DNA from: Primorskyibacter flagellatus
GTDB taxonomy: Bacteria; Pseudomonadota; Alphaproteobacteria; Rhodobacterales; Rhodobacteraceae
Assembly: GCF_014638275.1 (NCBI RefSeq)
Contig: NZ_BMFJ01000001.1
Coordinates: 2,096,338-2,160,337, forward strand
Reading direction: 5' to 3'
DNA: 64,000 bases
Part shown: in pieces, positions 34,732-43,873 of the stretch
Layout: every line of letters begins with the position of its first letter
Position numbering within the stretch: the first letter of the stretch is position 1
Notes under the pieces: model-generated
Databases searched by the model: none
Told to the model about the DNA's origin: nothing
The model's input: the letters and a program-made list of their open reading frames with translations, nothing else
Made by a program: the position numbers and the translations under genes

Positions 34732-35600
34732 TCCGGGTTGCGGCGGCCGCCTACCCTCTCGACTGGTTCGAGGACTGGGACGGGTATGCCGCCAAGATGG
34801 AATCGTGGGTCGGAGAGGCCGCCGGGACGGGCGCGCAGATCCTTCTTTTCCCGGAATATGGCGCGATGGAGCTGGTGTCGCTTGGCAATGGCGACGGGCG
34901 CGATCTGGCGCTCGCGACGGAGAGCGTTATCGCGCTCATGCCGCGCGCGACGGAGGTCCTGTCGGGCCTGGCCGTCAAACATGGCGTACACATTGTCGCG
35001 CCCTCGGGCCCGGTGCGCGACGGCGACCGGGTGGTCAACCGGGCGTTCCTGCTGTCGCCCACGGGTGGCGTCGATCATCAGGACAAGCTGATGATGACCC
35101 CGTGGGAGCGTGAGCCCTGGTGGATCACCGGGAACGGACCGCTGAAGGTCTTTGACACGGCGCTTGGCCGGCTGGCGATCCTGATCTGCTATGACTGCGA
35201 ATTCCCCCTGCTGGCCCGTCAGGCGGTGGAGGCCGGAGCGGACCTGATCCTTATCCCCTCCGCCACCGAAACCGTGGCCGGATACAACCGGGTGAAGATC
35301 GGTGCCATGGCGCGGGCGCTGGAGGGGCAGTGCTTTACCGTCATGTCCTCCATCACCGGACCCTACCCGGTGGATGTGGTCGATGTCAGTCACGGGGCGG
35401 GCGGGGTCTTCTGCCCGCCGGACAAGGGATTGCCGCCGGACGGGGTGATCGCGGTCGGCGCGCTGGACGTTGCGGGCTGGACCTATGGCGATCTCGACCC
35501 GGGCCTGCTGGCGGCGGTGCGCACCGGTGGCGGCACGCGCAACCGGGATCACTGGCCGGAGCAGGTCTCCTATACCGTTACCCGTGAAGAACTGACCTGA
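34728..35600 (+). CDS. Carbon-nitrogen hydrolase (nitrilase superfamily)
   Basis: 290 residues from a GTG start overlapping the yciB stop by 4 bases. The catalytic triad is Glu43 (FPEYG), Lys120 (HQDKLMM) and Cys154 (ILICYDCEFP). This set defines nitrilase-family amidases, including omega-amidases and carbamoyl-amino acid hydrolases; substrate uncertain. The short N-terminal and usual C-terminal regions suggest the stand-alone amidase branch. Confidence 0.9.
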   Translation: MIRVAAAAYPLDWFEDWDGYAAKMESWVGEAAGTGAQILLFPEYGAMELVSLGNGDGRDLALATESVIALMPRATEVLSGLAVKHGVHIVAPSGPVRDGDRVVNRAFLLSPTGGVDHQDKLMMTPWEREPWWITGNGPLKVFDTALGRLAILICYDCEFPLLARQAVEAGADLILIPSATETVAGYNRVKIGAMARALEGQCFTVMSSITGPYPVDVVDVSHGAGGVFCPPDKGLPPDGVIAVGALDVAGWTYGDLDPGLLAAVRTGGGTRNRDHWPEQVSYTVTREELT

Positions 35601-35773
35601 ACCGCACCTCATTTCTGTCCGGCCGGTGATCCATGTCCGATGACCTCATACGCAAAACGCTGACATTTTGTTGACATAATGACGGTAGCCGAGTCACGCT
35701 TCCCCTGTCCGGGACGACAGCGGCCCGCGCCGGACCACCCGAAAGGCCGCGCGAAAAACAACAGGGAACCCCA

Positions 35774-36748
35774 ATGACCGTATCGTTCAAGATGCCCCTT
35801 CTGGCCGGTGTCCTCACCGCCATGGCGCTGCCCGCATGGGCCGAAAAGTGGGATATGCCAACGCCCTACGGCGACAGCGTCTTCCACACGATGAACATCA
35901 TGGACTTTGCCAAGGACGTGGCCGAGAAGTCCGGCGGCGCTCTCGAGATCACCGTGCATTCCGCCGGTTCGCTCTTCGGCCATCCCGAGATCAAGGATTC
36001 GGTCCGTCGTGGACTCGCCCCGATCGGAGAGATCCTGATGTCGCGCCTCGCCAACGAGGACCCGGTGTTCGGGGTGGATTCGATCCCCTTCCTCGCCGCC
36101 TCCTACGACGATGCCGAAAAGCTCTGGGAGGCCTCCCGCCCGATGGTGGAAGAAAAGCTGGCCGAGCAGGGACTGACGCTGCTGTTCGCCGTGCCGTGGC
36201 CGGGGCAGAGCATCTACACCAAGGAACCGGTTGAAAGCGCCAAGGACCTCGAAGGTCAGGCCTTCCGCGCCTACAACACCGCGACCGAACGGCTGGCGCA
36301 GCTCATGGGTGCCGTGCCGACGCAGATCGAGACGGGCGACATTCCGACCGCCTTCTCCACGGGACGGGTCGCGGCGATGATCACCTCGCCCTCCACCGGC
36401 GTGTCGTCGCAGGCCTGGGACTACACCTCGGTCTATACAGACGTTCAGGCCTGGCTGCCGAAGAACATGGTCTTCGTGAACACTGCCGCCTTCGAAGCGC
36501 TTCCGGCCGAGGTGCAGAGCGCCGTGAAGGAGGCTGCCGCCGCCGCCGAGACACGGGGCTGGGAAATGTCCGCCGCCGAGACGGACGAGAAGATCGCCAC
36601 GCTGAAGGAAAAGGGCATGACGGTCGTTGCCGCCTCCGACACGCTGTCGGGTGAACTGCAGGCCATCGGCGCGACCATGACCGAGGAATGGCTGGCCGAG
36701 GCGGGTGACGGCGGCAAGGCCGTGATCGACGCCTACAAGGGCATGTAA
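35774..36748 (+). CDS. dctP: TRAP transporter substrate-binding protein DctP (second system)
   Basis: 324 residues. Signal peptide about 1-23 (LPAWA). Family features: AEKSGGALEITVHSAGSLFGHPE near 45-67, and GQAFRAYN (about 158) with the carboxylate-binding arginine, then SPSTGVSSQAWDY and WLPKNMVFVN. First gene of a dctPQM operon preceded by a 173-base gap. That gap contains TTGACA at 35671 but no clear -10. Substrate unknown. Confidence 0.92.
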   Translation: MTVSFKMPLLAGVLTAMALPAWAEKWDMPTPYGDSVFHTMNIMDFAKDVAEKSGGALEITVHSAGSLFGHPEIKDSVRRGLAPIGEILMSRLANEDPVFGVDSIPFLAASYDDAEKLWEASRPMVEEKLAEQGLTLLFAVPWPGQSIYTKEPVESAKDLEGQAFRAYNTATERLAQLMGAVPTQIETGDIPTAFSTGRVAAMITSPSTGVSSQAWDYTSVYTDVQAWLPKNMVFVNTAAFEALPAEVQSAVKEAAAAAETRGWEMSAAETDEKIATLKEKGMTVVAASDTLSGELQAIGATMTEEWLAEAGDGGKAVIDAYKGM

Positions 36749-36755
36749 GTCCCCT

Positions 36756-36780
36756 ACGGGGCCGGGATTTCCGGCCCCGT
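36756..36780 (+). terminator. Stem-loop between dctP and dctQ of the second TRAP operon
   Basis: A 10-bp perfect stem (ACGGGGCCGG and its complement) around a 5-base loop GATTT, followed by TCCTTTT. This looks like an intrinsic terminator, yet dctQ starts only 21 bases later. It most likely ends or protects a share of transcripts after dctP, so more binding protein than permease is made. Confidence 0.8.
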
Positions 36781-36801
36781 TCCTTTTCGAGGAGAGAGTT
36801 C

Positions 36802-37344
36802 ATGCGCGCCTTTCTCGACCGGCTCTATGCCGCGGCCCTCTGGCTGGCCGCCGCGAGTTTCGCCGTCATCGCCGTTCTGGTGCTGGTCCAGGTGCTGGGC
36901 CGGATGGCCGACCGGATCGCGCGGGCGATCGGTGCGCCGCCGCCGGGGATCACGATCCCCTCTATTGCCGAGATCGGCGGGTTTCTTTTCCTCGGCGGTG
37001 TCTTCCTTGGCCTCGCCGGGACCTTTGCCGCCGGAGGGCATGTGCGGGTGACGCTGCTGACGGGCACGCTGCCGGAACGCGCGGGCCGTGCCCTGGCAAC
37101 ACTGGTGGCCGGAGGTGCCGCTGCGCTGGCCCTGTTCGCCAGCTGGTCCAGCTGGACGCAGTTCATCGACTCCATCAAGTTCGACGCGGTCAGCTACGGC
37201 ATGGTCAAGGTGCCGCTGGCGATCCCGCAGGGCGTCATGACCTTCGGGCTGGTGCTGCTGGCGGTGGCACTGATCGACGCGATGGTCACGCTGACGCGGG
37301 GCGGTGAGCCGACCTATGCCGCCAACGAAGGGGGAGAGGGCTGA
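36802..37344 (+). CDS. dctQ: TRAP transporter small permease DctQ (second system)
   Basis: 180 residues with four hydrophobic segments (about 10-35, 57-77, 95-115, 133-155). The IPSIAEIGGFLFLGGVFLGLAG stretch resembles the conserved DctQ core. GAGGAGAGAG lies before the ATG. Its stop overlaps the dctM start by one base. Confidence 0.88.
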   Translation: MRAFLDRLYAAALWLAAASFAVIAVLVLVQVLGRMADRIARAIGAPPPGITIPSIAEIGGFLFLGGVFLGLAGTFAAGGHVRVTLLTGTLPERAGRALATLVAGGAAALALFASWSSWTQFIDSIKFDAVSYGMVKVPLAIPQGVMTFGLVLLAVALIDAMVTLTRGGEPTYAANEGGEG

Positions 37345-38645
37345 TGGAAATCGCCACGCTCGCCCCCCTGCTGGTGGTCGTCCTGTTTGCGGTTCTGGCG
37401 GCGGGGCTATGGATCGGCTTCGCGCTGATCGCGGTCGGGCTGGTCGCCATGATGGCGGCGTCTTCGGCCCCGGTGAGCCTTGTCTTCGCCACCAAGGTCT
37501 GGGGCGGGCTGACGATCTGGGACCTGACATCCTTGCCGATGTTCATCTGGATGGGAGAGATCCTTGTCCGGTCGCGCCTGTCCTCGGACATGTTCGAAGG
37601 GCTCGCCCCCTTTACCCGCCGCCTGCCCGGGCGGCTTCTGCATGTGAACGTGCTGGGCTGCGCGCTGTTTGCGGCCGTGTCAGGGTCTTCGGCCGCGACC
37701 ACGGCGACCATCGGGCGGATGTCGGTGCCGGAACTGACCGCGCGGGGCTACAACGCACGCATGGCCATCGGCACGCTGGCTGGATCGGGCACCTTCGGCT
37801 TCCTGATCCCGCCGTCGATCATCCTGATCGTCTACGGCGCGGCGACAGAGCAATCCATCGCGCGGCTGTTCCTTGCCGGCCTTGTACCGGGACTGATGCT
37901 GGCCCTTCTGTTTTCCGGCTATATCGCGATCTGGACGCTGCTGAACCCGTCGAAGATGCCGGCGGAGGAACCCGTGGATGACGGCAAGGGTTTCGCCGCG
38001 CTGCTGCGGCTCCTGCCGGTCGTCGGGCTGATCGTGGCGGTGATCGGGTCGATCTATGCCGGTGTCGCCTCTCCGACCGAGGCGGCAGTGATCGGGGTGG
38101 CGGGGGCGCTGATCCTCGCCTCGGCCACCGGGGCGATGAGCCGGGCGGCGTTCTTCGATGCCCTCCGGGCGGCGACGATCACGACCTGCATGATCTCGTT
38201 CATCCTCGCGGGCGCATCCTTCCTGACGGTCGCCATGGGCTACACGGGCATTCCGCGCGCGCTCGCCGGGTGGATCGGCGGGATGGGGCTGTCGCCTTAC
38301 GCCCTGCTCGCAGCGCTGACGGTGTTTTTCATCGTCATGGGGATGTTCCTTGACGGGATCTCCATCGTGGTGCTGACCGTGTCGATCATCCTGCCGATGG
38401 TCACGGCGGTCGGGATCGACCCGATCTGGTTCGGCGTCTTCCTCGTTCTGGTCGTGGAGATGAGCCAGATCACACCGCCGGTCGGGTTCAACCTGTTCGT
38501 GCTTCAGAAGATCACCGGGCGGGACATCCTGACGCTGGCGGGCTATGCCGCGCCCTTCTTCGCGCTGCTGGTGGTGGCGGTGGCGATCCTGTCGGTCTTC
38601 CCGCAAATCGCGCTCTGGCTGCCCGGGACGATGTTGTCGAAATGA
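37344..38645 (+). CDS. dctM: TRAP transporter large permease DctM (second system)
   Basis: 433 residues with about 12 hydrophobic segments. Recognised by VSGSSAATTATIGRMSVPELTARGYNARMAIGTLAGSGTFGFLIPPSIILIVYG (in pieces, about 112-165), GVASPTEAAVIGVAGAL and FLDGISIVVLTVSIILP (about 335). Ion-driven channel subunit of the TRAP carrier. Its stop overlaps the following regulator gene by 4 bases. Confidence 0.95.
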   Translation: MEIATLAPLLVVVLFAVLAAGLWIGFALIAVGLVAMMAASSAPVSLVFATKVWGGLTIWDLTSLPMFIWMGEILVRSRLSSDMFEGLAPFTRRLPGRLLHVNVLGCALFAAVSGSSAATTATIGRMSVPELTARGYNARMAIGTLAGSGTFGFLIPPSIILIVYGAATEQSIARLFLAGLVPGLMLALLFSGYIAIWTLLNPSKMPAEEPVDDGKGFAALLRLLPVVGLIVAVIGSIYAGVASPTEAAVIGVAGALILASATGAMSRAAFFDALRAATITTCMISFILAGASFLTVAMGYTGIPRALAGWIGGMGLSPYALLAALTVFFIVMGMFLDGISIVVLTVSIILPMVTAVGIDPIWFGVFLVLVVEMSQITPPVGFNLFVLQKITGRDILTLAGYAAPFFALLVVAVAILSVFPQIALWLPGTMLSK

Positions 38646-39163
38646 GCCGGGAGCGCATGACGATAGGCCCCGTGGTCAGTTCCGCCCATCTTGCCCGCTC
38701 GGCCCTGCCCGAGAGTTCGGAGATGGAGTTTGCGCTCACCATGGCGAACCACGCCTTCCATCGCTGGATGACCCGGTGCATGGCCGCCGCCGGAGAGCCG
38801 GGGATGGCGCCGCTGGAGATCCTGATCCTGCATCTGGTACATCACCGCGAGAGGCCGAAGACACTGGCCGACATCTGCCTTGTGCTGAACGTGGAGGACA
38901 CGCATCTGGTCACCTACGCCCTGCGCAAACTGGGAGAGCGCGAACTGGTCGAGACCGGGCGCAAGGGCAAGGAGAAGACGGTCGCGATCACGCCGAAGGG
39001 GGCCGAGCTGTGCACCCGTTACGGAGAGGTGCGCGAGGCTCTGCTGATCCGGGGGCTTAAGGCGACCGGCGTGGACCCGGAAGAGATGTCGCGGCTGGCG
39101 GCGTTGCTGCGGGCGATTTCGGGAAGCTACGATCAGGCGGCGCGGGCGGCGGCGAGCCTCTAG
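38642..39163 (+). CDS. MarR-like winged helix regulator
   Basis: 173 residues. A winged helix at about 55-125 with MAPLEILILHLVHHRERPKTLADICLVLNVEDTHLVTYALRKL and a wing ELVETGRKGKEKTVAITPKG, as in MarR or related winged-helix regulators. Coupled to dctM by an ATGA overlap, so it is made with the TRAP transporter and may control that operon or a catabolic pathway for its substrate. Confidence 0.82.
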   Translation: MSRERMTIGPVVSSAHLARSALPESSEMEFALTMANHAFHRWMTRCMAAAGEPGMAPLEILILHLVHHRERPKTLADICLVLNVEDTHLVTYALRKLGERELVETGRKGKEKTVAITPKGAELCTRYGEVREALLIRGLKATGVDPEEMSRLAALLRAISGSYDQAARAAASL

Positions 39164-39219
39164 TTGCCAAGCGCGGCGGGCGTGCCTAGAACCGCGTCTG
39201 ATCCAACCGGGGGCCCCTG

Positions 39220-40485
39220 ATGAACATCCTGATCCTTGGCGGCGGCGGCCGCGAACATGCGCTGGCCTGGGCCGTGCTGCAGAACCCGAAATGCGACAAG
39301 CTGATCGTGGCGCCGGGCAATGCCGGGATCGCCGGGATCGCGGAATGTGCGGATCTGGATATCCTCGACGGGGGTGCGGTGGCGGTGTTTTGCGAGGACA
39401 ACTCGATAGATTTCATCATCGTCGGCCCCGAAGCTCCGCTGGCCGCGGGGGTCGCGGATCACCTGCGAAAAGGCGGGTTTCTGGTTTTCGGTCCCTCGCG
39501 GGAGGCCGCGCGGCTGGAGGCGTCCAAGGCCTTCACCAAGGAGATCTGCGACGCCTCGGGCGCGCCGACCGCCGGATATGCGCGCTTCACCGAGGCAGGA
39601 CCGGCGAAGGATCATATCCGGGCCCAGGGCGCTCCGATTGTCGTCAAGGCCGACGGTCTGGCCGCGGGCAAGGGTGTGATCGTCGCGATGACCGAGGACG
39701 AGGCGCTGGCGGCCATCGACGACATGTTTGGCGGCGAATTCGGTGCGGCCGGGGCCGAGGTGGTGATCGAGGAGTTCATGGAGGGCGAGGAGGCCTCGTT
39801 CTTCGTGCTCTGCGACGGAACGGATGCGCTGCCCATCGGCACGGCGCAGGACCACAAGCGGGCTTATGACGGCGACCGGGGGCCGAATACCGGGGGGATG
39901 GGGGCGTACTCCCCTGCCCCGGTGCTGACACAGGCGCTGCAGGACCAGGTGATGGAACGGATCGTGCGCCCGACCCTGGCCGAGATGGCGAAGCGGGCGA
40001 TGCCCTATGAGGGCGTGCTCTACGTTGGGCTGATGATCAAGGACGGCGAAGCGCGGCTGGTGGAATACAACTGCCGCTTCGGCGATCCCGAGTGCCAGGT
40101 GCTGATGCTGCGGCTTGGCGCACAGGCGCTGGACCTGATGCATGCGGCGGCGGAACACCGGCTGGCCGAGGCGCGTGTCAACTGGGCGGACGACCATGCG
40201 ATGACCGTGGTTCTGGCCGCCCAGGGCTATCCGGGTGCTTATGCCAAGGGAACGGAAATCCGGGGGCTGGACGCCCTGCCGGTCACGTCATGGGAGGTCT
40301 GCTTCCACGCGGGGACAAGGGCCGAGGGCGGACGCGTGCTGGCCAATGGCGGGCGCGTGCTGAACGCGACGGCGCGGGGCGCCACCCTCGCCGAGGCACG
40401 GGAGCGGGCCTATGCGATGGTCGCGGCGGTGGACTGGCCGGAGGGGTTCTCGCGGTCAGACATCGGATGGCGCGTTCTGGGCTGA
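39220..40485 (+). CDS. purD: Phosphoribosylamine-glycine ligase
   Basis: 421 residues, normal length. Starts MNILILGGGGREHALAWAV; ATP-grasp core contains IVKADGLAAGKGV (about 139-151), the glycine/ATP region DHKRAYDGDRGPNTGGMGAYSP (in part, about 213-232) and EYNCRFGDPECQ (about 283-294). Second step of purine synthesis. GGGGG precedes the ATG. Confidence 0.97.
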   Translation: MNILILGGGGREHALAWAVLQNPKCDKLIVAPGNAGIAGIAECADLDILDGGAVAVFCEDNSIDFIIVGPEAPLAAGVADHLRKGGFLVFGPSREAARLEASKAFTKEICDASGAPTAGYARFTEAGPAKDHIRAQGAPIVVKADGLAAGKGVIVAMTEDEALAAIDDMFGGEFGAAGAEVVIEEFMEGEEASFFVLCDGTDALPIGTAQDHKRAYDGDRGPNTGGMGAYSPAPVLTQALQDQVMERIVRPTLAEMAKRAMPYEGVLYVGLMIKDGEARLVEYNCRFGDPECQVLMLRLGAQALDLMHAAAEHRLAEARVNWADDHAMTVVLAAQGYPGAYAKGTEIRGLDALPVTSWEVCFHAGTRAEGGRVLANGGRVLNATARGATLAEARERAYAMVAAVDWPEGFSRSDIGWRVLG

Positions 40486-40491
40486 GGGCAA

Positions 40492-40527
40492 AGGGGGCTG
40501 TCCGCCCCCTCCTGGCCTGTCGGCCAG
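40492..40527 (+). terminator. Tandem hairpins after purD
   Basis: AGGGGGC-TGTCC-GCCCCCT is followed directly by CTGGCC-TGTC-GGCCAG. No T tract follows either stem on the plus strand. Together with family M copy 3 just downstream they fill the space between convergent purD and the FG-GAP gene, and probably end purD transcripts. Confidence 0.6.
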
Positions 40528-40531
40528 TTCA

Positions 40532-40560
40532 CCCCCGAGGATACTTCCGGCAAGATGAAA
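40532..40560 (-). repeat. Family M copy 3
   Basis: On the minus strand reads TTTCATCTTGCCGGAAGTAT then CCTCGGGGG. It matches the other copies at most positions. It touches the 3' end of the FG-GAP gene. Confidence 0.8.
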
Positions 40561-40566
40561 GCCGGT

Positions 40567-41328
40567 TCAGCCTTCGCAGTGCAGGAGTTTGTCCATGCTC
40601 GCGGCGCCGGTAAAGCGCCCCTCTGCGCGGGTGTCGAGCCGGGACTGGTCCGGACGCCAATAGACCGAAAGGTTCGTGCTCCAGTCCCCGGTGGCGAGGA
40701 TGATCTCGGGGCGGGTGGTGCAGGTGCGGACGCCACCGACAATGTAATTCCAGCCGATGCGGTGGTTGGTGACACCGCGCAGGGCCGCGATTTCGCGCAG
40801 CTCCCGGCCTTCGAGCCGGACGAGGCGCAGGGTTTCAAGGAGATGGGGGCGGTCGACATAGGCGATCTCGATCCGGCCGTCGCCGTCGAAATCCGCTGCG
40901 CCGACCGGGGCGAGCCAGCGGTGCGGCTGGCCGATGAAGGCGGTGGCGACGAAGCGGCCGTCGGCGGTGTAGATCGCAAGGCGCGCCCCTTCGGTGAGGG
41001 AGCTTTCGACGGCGATGACCTCGGGCGTGCCGTCGCCCGTGATATCGGCGAGACGGGGGGCCGTGTCTTCGAAGACCATCGTGTCGGGAAGGGAGAAGCG
41101 GCGCTCGCTGCCGTCCTCCAGCGTCAGGACAAGCGTGGCGTGCTCGATGCTGTCGCCCAGCACACCGTGGTCGTAGCGGTCGGTCGGGTCGGCATAGGCG
41201 GCGGCGGTGATGAGCGGGGCGGCCAGGGCCGGGGTCAGCGCCAACAGCCAGATGCCTGCCGCCAGCCCGGCACTGCGGGCGTGACCGGACCACAGGCGGA
41301 TAGCGCCGCGCCGCGCCCTGCCCGGCAC
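40567..41328 (-). CDS. FG-GAP repeat (VCBS-type) secreted protein
   Basis: 253 residues. A hydrophobic signal segment at about 20-38 (LAAGIWLLALTPALA-A). Two calcium-binding-like FG-GAP motifs are visible: LADITGDGTPEVIAVES (about 92-108) and AADFDGDGRIEIAYVD (about 143-158), suggesting a partial beta-propeller. Function unknown; probably periplasmic. An alternative start inside the N-terminus is possible. Confidence 0.82.
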   Translation of the reverse strand: MPGRARRGAIRLWSGHARSAGLAAGIWLLALTPALAAPLITAAAYADPTDRYDHGVLGDSIEHATLVLTLEDGSERRFSLPDTMVFEDTAPRLADITGDGTPEVIAVESSLTEGARLAIYTADGRFVATAFIGQPHRWLAPVGAADFDGDGRIEIAYVDRPHLLETLRLVRLEGRELREIAALRGVTNHRIGWNYIVGGVRTCTTRPEIILATGDWSTNLSVYWRPDQSRLDTRAEGRFTGAASMDKLLHCEG

Positions 41329-41332
41329 GCGA

Positions 41333-41778
<446 letters not shown>

Positions 41779-42195
41779 ATGAGCGAAGAGACGCCCCCGC
41801 CCTTTCCCGATCCCCGCCAGCCCGACCCCTATCCCTGGCCGCGTCCGCCTGCCTGCCTGCCCGCCGACATGTTGGACCTGCCACCGCAGGGGGCGCGGGT
41901 CACGGTGGCGGGGCTGGTGATCCTGCGGCAGAGACCCGGCACCGCGAAGGGCGTGATCTTTGTCACGCTGGAGGACGAAACCGGCGTGGTGAACGTCATT
42001 GTCTGGCGCAAGCTCTACGAACAGTTCCGCCGGGCGGTGATCGCAGGGCGGATGCTGCGGGTGACCGGGCGGCTTCAGCGGGAGAACGAGGTGACCCATA
42101 TCATCGCGGAGCATGTGGAGGACATCTCGGCCATGCTGGACGACCTGCTGCGCGCCGGCGGACCGGGAGAGGTGGACCCTCTGGCTCTTCCTTGA
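41779..42195 (+). CDS. Stand-alone OB-fold protein resembling the C-terminus of DnaE2 (ImuC)
   Basis: 138 residues. After a proline-rich N-terminus (PPPFPDPRQPDPYPWPRPP), residues about 38-120 read as the tRNA_anti/OB domain found at the C-terminus of error-prone polymerase DnaE2: VTVAGLVILRQRPGTAKGVI, FVTLEDETGVVNVIVW, GRMLRVTGRLQRENEVTHII, AEHVEDIS. The polymerase and PHP domains are absent and no frameshifted remnant is seen upstream. Either a fragment of a lost dnaE2 or a separate SOS protein. An in-frame ATG seven codons earlier would put the LexA box inside the gene. Confidence 0.8.
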   Translation: MSEETPPPFPDPRQPDPYPWPRPPACLPADMLDLPPQGARVTVAGLVILRQRPGTAKGVIFVTLEDETGVVNVIVWRKLYEQFRRAVIAGRMLRVTGRLQRENEVTHIIAEHVEDISAMLDDLLRAGGPGEVDPLALP

Positions 42196-42261
42196 CAGGG
42201 CAAAACGGGGTATCATGCGCGAAACGGGCCCAAGACCCGGGCGAGCAGAAAAGGCATCCCG

Positions 42262-42813
42262 ATGAACAGACGCAGCCGGTCCGCGCGTGCCGGAGCCGTG
42301 GCCCTTGTCGTTCTGCCTCTTCTTGCGGGATGTGGCATGCCCCTGCCCGTGCCCGGCGTTGGTGAGCCCGAGATCATCCAGATAAGATCCGCCCCGCCGC
42401 CCGGCTCCCCGCCCGGCGCCTGCTGGGGCCGCGAGGCGACGCCCGCGGTGATCGAGACGGTGACGGAGCAGATCCTGCTGCAGCCGGCGCAGGTCCGTTC
42501 GGACGGGACGGTGGAAATGCCCGCGGTCTACAAGACCGAAACCCGGCAAAGCATTGTCAAGGAACGGCGGGAGCTGTGGTTCCGCACCCCCTGCCAGCAT
42601 GAGCTGACCCCGGACCTCGTCGCCTCTCTCCAACGGGCGCTGGCGGCGCGGGGGCTTTATGGCGGACAGATCAACGGGATGATGGACCGGCCGACGCGGC
42701 ATGCGGTGCGCGGCTATCAGGCGCCGCTCGGGCTGGACAGCGGGATCCTGTCGCTGGCGGCGGCCCGGAAGCTGGGACTGGCCGTCGTCGATGTGAAACC
42801 CGGCGACGCATAG
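42262..42813 (+). CDS. Peptidoglycan-binding lipoprotein
   Basis: 183 residues. Signal sequence with lipobox LLAGC (Cys about 24). The C-terminal part (about 113-178) is a PG_binding_1-like domain: LTPDLVASLQRALAARGLYGGQINGMMDRPTRHAVRGYQ. The middle region VIETVTEQILLQPAQV...YKTETRQSIVKERRE recurs in alphaproteobacterial envelope proteins. Likely anchored to a membrane and touching the cell wall. Confidence 0.85.
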   Translation: MNRRSRSARAGAVALVVLPLLAGCGMPLPVPGVGEPEIIQIRSAPPPGSPPGACWGREATPAVIETVTEQILLQPAQVRSDGTVEMPAVYKTETRQSIVKERRELWFRTPCQHELTPDLVASLQRALAARGLYGGQINGMMDRPTRHAVRGYQAPLGLDSGILSLAAARKLGLAVVDVKPGDA

Positions 42814-42828
42814 TTCGCGCCGCCGGGT
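42798..42828. terminator. Hairpin at the convergent end of two genes
   Basis: ACCCGGCG and CGCCGGGT form an 8-bp perfect stem with a 15-base loop. It spans the stop codon of the lipoprotein gene and faces the 3' end of the leftward gene. No T tract; a termination role is inferred from position. Confidence 0.45.
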
Positions 42829-42848
42829 CCGGGGTCTCAGTTCTTTGC

Positions 42849-43691
42849 TTACTTCACGCTCTCGCGCAGGTCCCGCGCGGCGGCGGCGGCGGTGCGGTCG
42901 ACCATGAAGGGCCCGTCGAGAAGGTCGAGGTCGGTCAGCGCGGCGATCTCCTTGGGCAGGTTGTACTGCAGCGCCGCCAGCATCTCGGGAGCGTGGGCGA
43001 TGATGTCCTCCACGTTGCCGGCGGGCAGACGGGCGAAGGAGGCGACCTGCGCGCCGTTCTCCGGATAGGCCGTCAGCTGGCAATAGGGGTCCGAGTAACT
43101 GCCGGGAACGGTGCACTGGACCTGCGCCAGGACCTTGTCGCCGTCCATGTACCAGAACAGGCGATGTTCCCGCATCGGGTCGATCCCGGCGGCGATGCCT
43201 TGGCAGGCGGTGTAGCGGGCGGGAAGCACGGCGACGTGCGGCCCCTTGGAGGAGGCGGCCATGGCCCCTACCCACTCCGGCAGCCCCTTGTTCAAGGCAT
43301 CGGCGCAGGTCGGTTCGGTCGCGGCGTGGCGCACCGAAAGATCGTTCCAGAGCGGTACAGGAAGCGCACCGGCCAGCGAGTCCGGCATCGGCGTGCGCGC
43401 CTTGTCCGCGTTCGCGGCGAGGATGGCCCAGGCCTGATCGGTGCACTGGCTTCCGCCGTAGTTGTTCTTGCATCCTTCAAGAAGCACGCGCTCGGGCAGT
43501 TCCATGCGGTAGTACAAGTCGTTGGAGGCGAGCGGCGCGCCGGTGCCGCCACTGCTGCCGCTGAAACCGACCATCGAGAAATAGGCGAGCGAGCCCCAGA
43601 GCGCGGTGCCTGCCGCCCCCATGGCCAGCGTTGTTCCAGACCCACCCAACTTGCCCCAGAGGGCCACCAATCCTGTCCCGGAGAGTTGCAT
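42849..43691 (-). CDS. Membrane-anchored protein of unknown function
   Basis: 280 residues. One hydrophobic segment near the N-terminus (about 18-42), then a soluble, presumably periplasmic region with six cysteines (GCKNNYGGSQC, TCADALN, ACQGIAAG, VQCTVPGSYSDPYCQ) able to form disulfides. No family recognised. Preceded by a 182-base gap to the M48 gene; both genes read leftward, so this one probably has its own promoter there. Confidence 0.75.
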   Translation of the reverse strand: MQLSGTGLVALWGKLGGSGTTLAMGAAGTALWGSLAYFSMVGFSGSSGGTGAPLASNDLYYRMELPERVLLEGCKNNYGGSQCTDQAWAILAANADKARTPMPDSLAGALPVPLWNDLSVRHAATEPTCADALNKGLPEWVGAMAASSKGPHVAVLPARYTACQGIAAGIDPMREHRLFWYMDGDKVLAQVQCTVPGSYSDPYCQLTAYPENGAQVASFARLPAGNVEDIIAHAPEMLAALQYNLPKEIAALTDLDLLDGPFMVDRTAAAAARDLRESVK

Positions 43692-43765
43692 GACGTTACC
43701 CGTTTGTTGTGTTTTGACTGCTTTGTGAAACTGGTTAACCGCAAACTGAGTCCGAACTAAGGCAA

Positions 43766-43783
43766 CGAATCGTTTCCGATTCG
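43766..43783. promoter_or_regulatory. Inverted repeat upstream of the unknown membrane-anchored gene
   Basis: CGAATCG-TTTC-CGATTCG is a perfect 7-bp inverted repeat, followed by an AT-rich ACATAATTTTTGTG. It lies about 75 bases before the leftward start codon. It might be an operator or the terminator of the M48 transcript. Low certainty. Confidence 0.4.
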
Positions 43784-43873
43784 GGACATAATTTTTGTGT
43801 CAGATCCGCAACAGTCGCCGGGCGAACGACAATCGGGCAGGTCTGTCAGACAAATCTGGCGGATCGTTGCCGA

